Source: Elmis aenea (Eukaryota; Arthropoda; Insecta; Coleoptera; Elmidae). Taken from it: a stretch of 64,000 nucleotides of DNA. The translations under genes were made by a program, and so were the position numbers. The first letter of the stretch is position 1. The number at the start of each line of letters is the position of its first letter. The stretch spans positions 2,666,001 through 2,730,000 of the forward strand of contig OX393578.1 of NCBI GenBank assembly GCA_947652605.1, written 5' to 3'. Shown here piece after piece: positions 24,230 through 33,950 of the stretch. The notes under the pieces are model-generated. The model made no database searches. It saw only the letters and a program-made list of their open reading frames with translations, and was not told the DNA's origin.

Positions 24230-24260
24230 CAGGGCCGGATTTAGGGGGTGGGATGCAATT
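24230..24260 (+). mobile_element. Solo hAT-type terminus
   Basis: CAGGGCCGGATTTAGGGGGT beginning at 24230 has the CAGGGCCGG start shared with the right ends of the hAT copies at 16859 and 36207. No matching right terminus was found downstream, so it is probably a truncated left end. Confidence 0.5.
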
Positions 24261-25309
24261 TATCATTATATTGGATTAAGAATTACCTGGATTTACCGTT
24301 TGCGTGCGATTTTACCGCTTTCTTCACGATCTGATCGGCTTGAAATATATTTAAAATTGTTGCTGCGCTGAGCAAACACAAATTAAAGTCCGAGTCATCG
24401 AAGGATGTACAATTTAGCATCGATAAAGTCGTATGCCGAAGATATGACGTTCTGGTTTGAGGAGACCGCCAGTGGTCATTTCTCAAAATTTGCTGAAGAG
24501 TGCGATAATTTTGACCTGCTGGATTGATCTGACGAATGAGCTGACATTTTGAAGCTAATTTAAAGCCCGTTTTTTCAATGAAATAACTAGAAGTTATTTA
24601 ATGAAATACCTATTAGGTACAAATAGTTATGAAATGGTTGTAGATAATTTTGTAGAGAGTTATGAAATGGTTCTCTATTCTATACTTTTTCTAGTTATTC
24701 CATAGAATACCGATATTAGAAATAGAGGGTTAGGTTGAAGGTTGGTTAAAGCTTTTTTAAATGTAATCCAAAATTTGAGTTTGTTTCGTCAGCTCTAAAG
24801 ATTTAAAAAAAAAGAAATAAATATTCATAGATTCAGAGATACTTGCAACGTTCCATCAACAAATGTACTGGCATTTTCATAAAGATTAATTAGCTTATGT
24901 TGTCACTTAATACCACTAAGAAAATAGTGAATAGCTAGTTGAAATACTTTCCACATTTATTGGATGCATCGTCGTTATTAAAAGATTTTTTTTTTTATTT
25001 TTAACTTGTTTATCTGCCATCTTTGGACTCGGAACGTTTATTGCTACTGTTTCTTTTTTGATTCTTTCGCGTTATTTTATAAGAATTGTAGAAAAATTCA
25101 CTCTAAATCAGGCCCGTACAATCTTTTAAGCCAAAGAGCCAATTGCAAGTTTCTAGTGGATATGGAGATTCTTATAAGTTTGAAAGGTGCGAAGAAATTT
25201 TGAAACAGATTTTTTTCGCGCATAAATTTTCAATTCGAGCAACGCAGTGACATACAAAGAATTCCCTGAAAAATTCGGTTTTAAACTTCTTAGTCACAAG
25301 CGTATTTAA

Positions 25310-25884
25310 TTCGAAGCAATTTCCTCATATTTCATTTCTTGATAAGTTTTTAATACAAAATAGAGATTCTCAGCTGTTGTAGTTCCTTTCATCGTTACCA
25401 AATCTAATAATTCTTCGGTAACATTTAACTTTATATCTACCTACTCCACGAAAAAAAAAAACAAGTTGAGTAGTATTAGATACATCCGTCGATTCGTCAA
25501 GACAAAGAGAATAAGAAGAAAAATTATTGGCAGTATATTTAAGAGTTAATATTACGTTTTCTGCCATTTCATCAATTTATCTTGCTACAGTTATTAATCT
25601 AAATAAAATAATATTAGAAAAAAGTTCTTTTTCAGGGCAAATAAAGTTCACAGCCATTTTAATACATTATTTCATTGAACTACAATCAGAGAATGTTTAG
25701 CTGAAGTATTAAAAATTTCATAACTTGCTATTATTGTGGGGTCTTATTGTTTATACGCATTTTTGAATAAGTATTGTTGTCTCACCCAAATCTCTTTCAT
25801 TTCCATTATTCTTTCTCTTCTTAAATCACCTGTTAATTTCTCATATTTTTTTGGCACTTTTTGACATGCAATGACACAATGTTG
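25310..25884 (-). pseudogene. GTF2IRD2-like hAT transposase pseudogene
   Basis: Read on the minus strand, pieces in order are KVPKKYEKLTGDLRRERI, then VNFICPEKELFSNI, then SLCLDESTDVSNTTQLVFFF with RGV, then after a frame change NVTEELLDLVTMKGTTT. The LDESTDVSxTxQL block is the first catalytic region of this hAT clade, and LLDLVTMKGTTT follows it in family members. Stop codons near 25610, 25695 and 25755 and a frameshift near 25440 show it is dead. The catalytic remainder and the dimerisation end are missing. Confidence 0.85.
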
Positions 25885-26531
25885 TACAGGGTGGTCCAAA
25901 TTCGATGGGATACATGGGTATCTCGCTTTATAGTCAAGATAGAGAAACGATTAAATAACCAAAAATGTGCAGTTTTTTAGGACAAACTCAAAAGCGTTTT
26001 CAAAAATATTCCATCATTTCCGGTTTTTGAGTTATTAAAGAAAAACTGTTTTTTTTTGTGATATTTATAATGTGTTATATCTCTCTTATTGTTTTAAATA
26101 TCGAAAAAGTTTATAAAAATTATTTTTAAATATTTTTATGTAGATTTTGATATTACCATCAGAAAAAATTTACGCTCGCCGTTAAAAAGTTATGACACAA
26201 ACTCCCTTTTTTTTAAATGGGAGCTATACTCGGCTATGACCTATTTAAATTCCTTATTTTTTTTTCCCCCAAATAATATAAGGGTTGATGTATTTATTTT
26301 CAATAATACGCAAGTTACAAAGCTTTTTTAATTTTTTTAAAGATGGGAAACAAAAAGTAGGCTGTGAAAGCAAAAAAAAAATAGGGAAAACCGGAAATGA
26401 TAGATTATATTTGAGAACTGTTTTGAGATTGCCTCAAAAAACTGCACATTTTTGGTAATTTAACCGTTTCTCTATCTTGACTGTTAAGCGAGATACCCAT
26501 GTAATCCCATCGAATTTGGACCATCCCTGTA
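25885..26531. mobile_element. TA-flanked palindromic MITE, 647 bp, nested in a hAT element
   Basis: The left end TACAGGGTGGTCCAAATTCG is matched by the right end, whose reverse complement is TACAGGGATGGTCCAAATTC. The arms continue with GATGGGAT, ACCCATG (or its complement), TATCTCGCTT, GATAGAGAAACG and AAAAATGTGCAGTTTTTT on both sides, and CCGGTTTT/TTCCGG blocks follow. It sits inside the hAT element at 25109-26617, so it inserted later. Confidence 0.9.
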
Positions 26532-26639
26532 CTCTTTAAAAACAGCAATGCTTGTAACATATAACTACTGGGCCGCGGGCCGCTTGCGGCCCTTGGGCCG
26601 CAGTTTGCACAGACTTGCTCTAAAGTAACCAATAATGGT

Positions 26640-27404
26640 TATATTAAAAATTTCAAAATCAATTTCATTTCATGAACCCAGTGTAGGATATTTATTGATC
26701 AGTGTACGACGTACGGTGCAAACAGTCGATTGTAGAACTGTCCTACCGAAAGAAGAACGTGTGGGCAACCCAATTGTTATCTTGATTTGATTTCTCGTTT
26801 TGCTGAAGACCGCGCGTTAGAGAAATGTTAATAAAATTGGTCGGTGCCCTCGCGGCTCAGATTTTAATATATTACATATAATACCATCCACTTACCACAA
26901 ATATTCTTATACATAATGCCACGTTAAAAGTGTTGATTATACGATTAAAGTGTGGCCGGCGGCGGACAACAACGTTTAAATCGTACACAGGCAATAATGT
27001 ACAAATTATGTTAAGTCGGGTACTGTTCTGGTCAACTGGTCGCGTTGTATACCGGAATGTGCGGTCCGATCTCTGTGATCAAGTACATATCGTGGGCGGC
27101 CAAGTTGATCTGCCGGAGGACACAACATGGCTTCTTGAGTAGTCAATATGGCCGACTACCCATTGTTACATATCCAAACTTGTAATGCCATCTACGTACT
27201 AAACAATTTATGCGTACAGTCAATAATAACGTCAGAAAGTGTATCGGATGCGGTAGTACAGATAATGAAAACAAAAGAATCGTCTTGTTGGATTCGTATC
27301 AGCGATTGGTCGATCTAGTTTTTTTGTTTTTAATTCGGAGAAGAAAAGCCGCTGTACTTTAAAATGCTAAACAGATTATATAGTCGAGACGTTGTTGATC
27401 TTTG
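26640..27404. other. Non-coding DNA with a mildly G+C-rich patch
   Basis: A plus-strand frame at 26930-27142 is open in a locally G+C-richer patch but resembles no known family. It lies 750 bp before the IQCA1/DRC11 gene and could be part of its promoter region or an unrelated exon. Confidence 0.35.
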
Positions 27405-27899
27405 GGACACCCTGTATATACTGCAAAAAATCTGTGAAGCAATAGGAGTATTTTTTAAGACTTTTTACATTTAGTTATGTATACAGGGTGATTGAAATTC
27501 GAGTTTAAGCATGGGGATCTCGCTTATTATAGTAGTCAGAGTATAGGTTTAAATTTGGTTAAAATAATTTGGCACATTTGCATCAACGCATTTATTAGAA
27601 TAAACATAATGTGTATGAGAAAAACGAACCAGCGAAATGTTTCTTGTGTCGTGATTATAATTAAAATTACATGGACAGCATCTAGTAAGCGCTCCAACAC
27701 TTAATAGGGGTTATTTTTTTAATGTATCTGTGACATATGTCAACAGTCAGTCTTTGAAATGTAAAAAAAATATTTTTTGCATGAAGCAAAATTTTTAGTC
27801 ACCCAAATTTTAGTGCGTCCAAATTAAACAACTCCATTAATTAACGTATCAATAATTAGGCAATCTTAAGTAGACTAAATTGAAAATCTGTAGTCCACA
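27405..27899. other. Upstream region of IQCA1/DRC11 containing hairpin-element ends
   Basis: The 500 bp before the start codon contain two facing TACAGGGTG-type ends. One is GGGACACCCTGTA near 27406-27418 and the other is TACAGGGTGATTG starting at 27482. The second is followed by the recurrent GGGGATCTCGCTTATTATA block. The promoter or 5' UTR of the gene therefore seems to be built partly of transposon-derived sequence. No clear TATA box or RFX X-box was recognised by eye. Confidence 0.45.
27482..27560 (+). repeat. Solo end of the GGGGATCTCGCTTATTATA MITE family
   Basis: TACAGGGTGATTGAAATTCG at 27482 is followed by AAGCATGGGGATCTCGCTTA, then GAGTATAGGTTTAAATTTGG. The same succession is seen at 19452-19505 and in the left end of the 1255-1784 element. 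Only one end is convincing here. Confidence 0.65.
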
Positions 27900-30800
27900 A
27901 TGTCACACGAATCGTATCTAAAGTGGTGGGTAGTAACTAAGAAGCAGATGGAAGATTTGACTCTGTTAGATAAAATAACAAGACAGACCAAACCAACGAA
28001 AGATAGAAATGTAGCCCTTCGACTTATAGGTGGCCTTTATGCACGTTATTCCCTGTGTGTGCAGAAGATGGACGCCTGTCTTGATCAACTATGCTTAGTA
28101 TAATCGAGTAACGAAAAGAAATCGATGAGTACTAACTTATTCTTTTAAAGGTACAAAAAAATTTCACGATAAGAAAGTTAATGGACGCAGCTACGGTGCG
28201 TCTTCGCGAACTAAAAGAAGAATTGGTAAAACTAGACATGTCCGAGTATCATTACATCGATGGGAACCTAATTGAACTCAAGATAATACCTCACAGAGTT
28301 GAAATTATACATCCTGCACTTATATTTCCGCGTCCGATAGATATCGAAGATATGTGGAAGAAAGTTCAAGTTACGTTTCATGATCTGTTTAATATTCTTT
28401 GCAAATAATCTTATTTCGCTTATGTAGAAAGGAGAGAAGATATACATTCCTCCTGAACCGGAACCTGAACCGGAATACGTTCCTACAGCTATAGAAGCTC
28501 TACTTGCGGGGCCAGCACCTGCAGGTGCTGCACCTGCAGATGCACCACCTTCTGGGACCGCTGACGGTGGTGGTGAAGAACCAAAAACAGAACCCTCACC
28601 AGAAGGTGAGCCACAAGAAGTAAAACCTAAAGCTAAGAAGCTTAGACCAAAACCGCAGAAGTACGTACCACCCGTCGAAGTGCTGACAGAAGAACAAATA
28701 CTCGCTTTACAAAGAAAAGAAGAAGTCACAGCCGTGGTTATGGTCTTGCAGAATCATGAGAGGGCGAGGCAGGCGAGGGTGTATTTCTTCGAGCTGTACA
28801 GTCGTCACCTCATAAAATTATCCATACCACCAGGTGCCAAACAGCCACCTGATCCAGACCCTGAAATAGTCAACGCAGCCGCAACTAAAGTGCAATGTTT
28901 TTGGAGAGGTTACGTCGCTAAGCAGTTAATGAAACAGAGGGAAATAAAAAGACGATTTCTCATAGGTACCACGTGATAACGAACTCTTTAATAATTAGCT
29001 AAATTTTTATCAATTTTAAGGGATGTACGAACCAAGCTGGAAATCTTACGAAGAACACGAAAAATTACTTAGAACCGAAGAAGCGAGAAGAGCCTTGCGT
29101 GATCAATATGTAAGAGACTACATCCAAGCTAATATAGACGAAAGAGACAGGGTTTTCGCCGTAATCGGTCCTGGATTAATGGAAGACATAAGCGACGAAA
29201 TTCGCGAATGGTTTTACTACTGGTACGTGAGCGTACGAAATTTCGATAAATACCCCCCGGAAGAAAAGGGCGGTTCCGTATTGGTCGTGCGCGCTGAAAC
29301 CATGACTCCCAAAGAATGGATAGACGAGGTGGAAAGGAAGAGAAGGGAAAAAGAGAAAAACAAAGGGAAAGGAGGGGCGGATAAGAAAAAGGAAGCCGAA
29401 AAGAAAAAGAAAGCCGAAGCGGAGAAGAAGAAAAAGGAAGCAGAAAAAAAGAAGAAAGCGGCAGAGGCCGCCAAGAAGAAAAAGAAGCGGCCGGAAGATT
29501 TTGAATTTCAATTTGGAGACTCGATAGCCGATCAAAATATGAAAGACGCGAAGAAGGAGTACCGGGAAATATGGGACAAGCCCGAGCGAGACGACGCTCT
29601 CAATCCCGAGCAAAAGCTGTACATGGACATAATAACCGACCAAAAATGCTACGAAATGCAACTGGAACTTCGATTGGTGGTGGACGATATGATGAGGTAA
29701 CAATTTTTGCTATAGAATGACATTTTTATTAACGGAAACTCGTTAGGATCGAATTAGATCTGTTGAACGATGCCGCGTTGCGCGACAAAGGTAAAAAGGG
29801 CAAAAAGAAGAAGGGAAAGGGAAAGGGGAAGAAAGGAAGAAAGGGAAAAAAAGGAAAGAAGAAGAAAGACCCAACAGGTAACAGGCCCACAGAAGATTTG
29901 TTCCAGGAGTTGGTTGATAACGGAATAATACACACATATCCCGTTGTACACCTAAATCAGTATAAAGGCGATTTCAGTTATTGCAACTGGGAAAAAAGAG
30001 CCTTGGATTTTGACCCTCCCGGAACTTTGGGAGATGTACGCCAAGCTGTCTTGATGAACTGCATATTACCATTAGGTGTCGAGAAGATGGTAAAACCTAA
30101 ATCAGTTTTGATAGCTGGCCACAGACAGAGCGGAAAACACTTGTTAGCGAATGCGGTATTCACGGAAACTCAGTGCGTTCTTTTCGATTTATCGCCCTCG
30201 GTATTGGCGGGAAAGTACCCCGGAAAAAAGGTAAAATCCGAAGACGATTCGTAAGTCGAGATCAATTTAATTTTATTTCTGTTCAGGGCATGAAAATGTT
30301 GGTCCATTTGATCAACAAAATGTCACGCCTTCTGCAACCTTCAGTAATCTACATAGACAGGGCCGAAACGTCGTTTTATAAAAAAGTTCCGAAACCCGAA
30401 AAGGCCTTGGAACCCAAGCGAATCGGCAAGCAGTTATTGAAGGGCATCGTCAAGCCAATTTTACCGGAAGATCGTGTGCTTCTTCTGTCAGTTACTGGTC
30501 AACCGTGGGCCGCGCAAGCGAAAGGTTTGAAAAAAACTTACGAGAGGGTAATATTAAACTTACATACGCGCACACGATTTTATTTCGTACTTTTTAGGTC
30601 ATTTTGATTCCACGCACCGACTACGGTAGCATCTATTTGTACTGGAGAGAACTGTTAATGCCATACCATGCCCTCGACCGAAATTTTGACGTGTCTTCGA
30701 TCACTAGACCAACAGTTACTTATCCATTGCCACAACTAAAACAAGCTGTTGAAACTGTACTGGTCCCGAGCAGACTCATACAATTGCGTTATAAACCTTT

Positions 30801-30990
30801 GCAGGCTGCCGAACTGCTCGAAGCTATTATACAGGGACCAGAACCTGTGATCGATAAAGAATGGAAAAAATTTATGAAGTGGTATGACAAAAGCAAACTT
30901 GGTAAAGAGCGGAAAGCTTACAATGTCTTGGCGGAGGTGAAACGGGCACAGGAAGCTAAAGCTGCCGAGAAACAAAAAAAGAAAAAATAA
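27900..30990 (+). CDS. IQCA1/DRC11: Dynein regulatory complex subunit 11 / IQ and AAA domain-containing protein 1 (seven exons)
   Basis: The coding exons are 27900-28097, 28151-28369, 28428-28965, 29021-29696, 29747-30230, 30287-30547 and 30598-30990. All six introns (53, 58, 55, 50, 56 and 50 bp) start GT and end AG, and the joined frame stays open for 922 codons. The order of parts matches the IQCA1/DRC11 family. An N-terminal helical region (residues about 1-139) is followed by a Pro/Glu/Ala-rich linker (about 147-215) and an IQ motif at 294-307 with the pattern VQxxxRGxxxK. Lys-rich tracts lie at about 426-477 and 558-584, and a C-terminal AAA-like domain follows. Walker A is GHRQSGKH (668-675), with His where Ser/Thr is usual. 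The Walker B region is SVIYIDRAE (724-732). The conserved family blocks AGKYPGKK and SFYKKVPKPEKALEPKR are present. Family knowledge: this is a nexin-dynein regulatory complex subunit of motile axonemes, so sperm-flagellum expression is inferred. The length exceeds the roughly 820 residues of vertebrate orthologs because of the charged insertions. The start is supported by alignment of the first residues with the family and a CACAATG context. Confidence 0.95.
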
Positions 30991-31152
30991 TAACCTTGAA
31001 TTTAGTTGTTTTTGACGGTGACATTGTGGAAAACAACTGTAAAATCGAAATAGCATAATATTTTAGAGCTTTTTGGGTAATTAGTAGTTTTTTTGTCCAT
31101 GATGTGTTTTGTAATTAAAATGTTTTAATTGTTTTCCAATTTAATTTTAAGT

Positions 31153-31158
31153 AATAAA
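31153..31158 (+). promoter_or_regulatory. Polyadenylation signal AATAAA of the IQCA1/DRC11 gene
   Basis: A canonical AATAAA hexamer lies 163 bp downstream of the IQCA1/DRC11 stop codon, in A+T-rich DNA with no intervening ORF. It is the first canonical hexamer I see past the stop, so it is the best candidate for the 3' end. Such hexamers occur by chance in DNA this A+T-rich. Confidence 0.55.
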
Positions 31159-31159
31159 C

Positions 31160-32879
31160 GTAATTATTCAATTGTTTCGTACCTAAATTAGTGTAGCATT
31201 GTTAGTTCCAATCATTTATGTTTTTACGGTCTTACTGATTTCTTACAGTTTCTGGTTTGTTATTGCATAACTTATATCACATGGTTGCTTGATTTAGTTC
31301 TGCTTGTTTTAACCGTTTTTTGAAAATTATTTAAAGACCTTAGTCGTAACGCAATTCTTTATATAATATGATATATCAACATTTATTCTTGACGAATGAT
31401 TGCATATCTCAAGAACTCTCGAAAAGTTGAAAAATTGTTTGTTTGAAAAATTTGCGTTTCATATTATTTGTTTTACATGGCAACACATTTAAATTGTTTT
31501 TAATGTTTATTAAATTATGAACTACTGTAATGTAATTCGTAGCTGTCAACAAAATAACATAAAAGTTTCACGATGTATTTATTACTTTTACTTAAAATAG
31601 TTTTTTTGAAAAACAGAATGCGTAGGCCTGTCTACTGGTTTTGTGAGAAAATCAGTGGTTATAGAAAATTTTCGTTCGTTTTAAGTATTATGTGGGCTTG
31701 ATTATATACTCAAAAATATATATTTTTGGTCAATATTTAAAATTTATCTTTTTTTAATTGTTGAAGGCTTTCTTCTATCGTCGACTCAGTTTTTTTTTTA
31801 GTAACAGTTTTTCTTTATTAAGATCTGAGTGTTTCGATTTCTTTCAAAAAATAATTGCCATTAAACTCTTAAAAGACAACTAAAAATATTTTTTTCGTGA
31901 CTTGATACATTTCCATTTAAGATTTTAAATTAAAAAATGGGTTTATCAAATCTATTTGAAGGAATTCAGGATCGAGTAACAATTTGATTCATTGTCTTGT
32001 TTCTCTTGAGCAATTCCTCTACTGGAAACTTATTTATTAATTCATTGTTAATGTTTTCAAAATTTCTAAATAAGCATTTTTGGAGAGCTTAAGCTGACAT
32101 TTTTATTACTATTCTTATAGCCTCCAAGTTTGCTAGTAATATTTTGACAATTTTAAGTTGATAATTAAATTTTTAAAGCGTATTATAAAATCAATACATT
32201 TCTTCGTTATTTTCTTAAGAGAAATAAGAACTGAAAATTGAATTTTTTTCTCGAGAATGAATTTTCACTTGCCTTTAGTGAACCATCAGTTTTGTATTTA
32301 CTCTACACACAAGTTAAGTTTTTGCACACATTGCATTTTGCATGAAGTATTATAATTCTTTTGCGTGCTTATTTCTGCACAAAATTCGTCTTGTACTTCC
32401 TTATTCAAAAACATTTTTGAAGGCTGACTAGTTTCGTTGTCGGTACATTTCGTAGCAAGAGTTCTAATGTCCCAACTGTTTTGGAAGCGAGTTTCTTTCG
32501 TACAGAATTTGAGCTTGCAGAGAAACAACAGCGCACCAAGGGCGGCTAAGGGAGTTCTACCCTAGATTACAACAGCCCTAGGCATATTTGCTTGCAGACT
32601 GAAATGCAGCCGCCGTTTCGCATCACGTGTGCCAAGATAAATCTGGTATTTTGAGCCACACACTGTAAAACTAACTAAAATTCACGTTATCCCTATACAA
32701 AACCTCGTACTTGTTTTGAAAATGTTAGCAAATTTTGTATGTAGATATTAGTGAAGCAAATATATCACATGCGCGACCAACCACCGTCTGGTGACTTTTT
32801 TTTTAAGTATGCCCTGTATTAGATTTTAAAACGAGGAATGTTTTTAAAATCCTTAATCCAAACAACAAAAGTTGGTACA
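31160..32879. other. Non-coding DNA downstream of IQCA1/DRC11
   Basis: A+T-rich sequence without recognisable genes or element ends. The minus-strand ORF at 32298-32528 has no family features. Confidence 0.5.
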
Positions 32880-32899
32880 TAAATAATATAAAATACAAC

Positions 32900-33190
32900 G
32901 GGGGAAATTGAAGTCCAAACTAGACTTGCCCAGCGAAAACGGTTCAAGAAAATTCCTGTAAACAATGAGATGAAAATAAAACCAGAAGAACGGGAAAACT
33001 TTTAGTCCAAACCAGACTCTCCCAGCGAAAGTAGTTCACGAGATACGCGCACTGAAAGTTCCTGAAAAAATCAATTTTTTTTTCAGGAATTTTGAATAGC
33101 GATATCTCTGGAGTTAATAACGCTAGCCCGCTGAAATTTTCAGGGATTTTAGCCCACAGTATGGGACGTTACTTTTTAACATTTTTACAG
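32900..33190 (-). repeat. Dispersed repeat R3, copy 1 (minus orientation)
   Basis: Blocks GTCCAAACCAGACT, CCCAGCGAAA, AGATACGCGCACTGAAA, TCCTGAAAAAATC...TTTTTCAGGA, GCGATATCTCTGGAGTTAAT, GCTAGC and CCCACAGTATGGG occur in this order. They are the reverse complement of the order at 37170-37400 and match the copy at 56580-56800. The segment 32909-32960 repeats the GTCCAAAC...CCCAGCGAAA start, so this copy is partly duplicated. The ORF at 33092-33289 is a by-product. Confidence 0.75.
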
Positions 33191-33199
33191 CGAGAAAAA

Positions 33200-33833
33200 T
33201 CGAAGAACCCCAACAAAACAAAAGAAACGCGAACGGTTGTTTCAAGCGATATACGGCAGACTTTTTGTAGCCAATTATTCTTTCAGTGAGTGCTAAGGAA
33301 ATGATTAATTTAGCAATTTTTTAAATCTATTACCTTTTTGTTACCAGTTCTTCGGAGTTATGATTAGCTACTATTACTATTTAGAATTACGCACCGTGTG
33401 ATAATTGAGCGGTTCCTGTACATTTGCTCGACGCTGTATAGTCTTATATAGTTCAGAAGTTAATATCCATGTCATTTTAATCCACATTTTTGCTTAGTGT
33501 TGATTATAGATAATGTTACGTTAAGACACAAGTACAAGTTGATAATTTTTGTTGCTAATAAATGCTGGTATGATCCGTAGAGCGTAGTATTCCGAAACCC
33601 ACAACAAGAAACCTTGCTCCAGGCGTTGTACTAAAGCCCCATATTAACCCTTTATCTGAGCATTTATCAATTCCATCCCCCTGAACACTGAGACTGTTTC
33701 ATCCCCAGCGCCCTTTATACGCAGTATCTCGCAAATGCATTGGGGTCGCCGTTTTTACATTCTCGACGGTACAGGTATTATAATACAACCCTTGACGTAA
33801 TTTGCATAGAGACAACCCTGTATGTAAGTGAGA
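33200..33833. other. Non-coding DNA
   Basis: Nothing recognised apart from a possible extra end ACAACCCTGTATGTA at about 33812-33825, next to the following small element. Confidence 0.45.
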
Positions 33834-33950
33834 TACAGGGTGTAATCGAAGTGATCGCGGTCGTGAGTCATGGGCGTGTTCCGTAGGTTCCGCCCCACGG
33901 CCCGCCTCTCTCAGGCACGTAGCAAAGTACAGATATCAACACACCCTGTA
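33834..33950. mobile_element. Short TACAGGGTG/CACCCTGTA-bounded MITE
   Basis: TACAGGGTGTAATCGAAGTG and ATATCAACACACCCTGTA face each other 117 bp apart in an otherwise G+C-richer internal segment. The ends fit the TA-flanked family of this window. The interior has no similarity to the other copies. Confidence 0.55.

Larger units (their letters stand above)
25109..26617 (-). mobile_element. Internally deleted hAT element (GTF2IRD2-like) with nested MITE and 8-bp TSD
   Basis: On the plus strand the element runs from CAGGCCCGTACAATC (25109) to GGGCCGCAGTTTGCACAGACTTG (ending 26617; terminal part only given). It is flanked by CTCTAAAT (25101-25108) and CTCTAAAG (26618-26625), an 8-bp target-site duplication matching at 7 of 8 bases. 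The G+C-rich 5' end with repeated GCGGCCC and the 3' end reading GGCTCTTTGGC...GGGCCTG on the minus strand are typical of GTF2IRD2/Zaphod-like hAT elements. It is split by the hairpin element at 25885-26531. Without that insertion it is about 860 bp, far below an autonomous element. Confidence 0.8.

Noticed and set aside
26405..26632. 75-codon minus-strand ORF
   Set aside because: It runs across the junction of the nested MITE and the hAT end, so it is an accidental fusion frame.
28268..28729. Minus-strand 153-codon frame opposite the DRC11 exons
   Set aside because: It is antisense to the Pro/Glu/Ala-rich exon 3 and exists because that exon has biased codons. The plus-strand gene has splicing and family support.
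29176..29937. Several minus-strand frames rich in Phe, Leu and Ser opposite DRC11 exons 4 and 5
   Set aside because: They are mirror images of the purine-rich Lys codons (A/G runs read as T/C), not genes.
30251..30286. GTAAGT at 30251 as the donor of DRC11 intron 5
   Set aside because: It would give a 36-base intron and an immediate stop codon. GTAAAA at 30231 keeps the frame and the conserved family junction.
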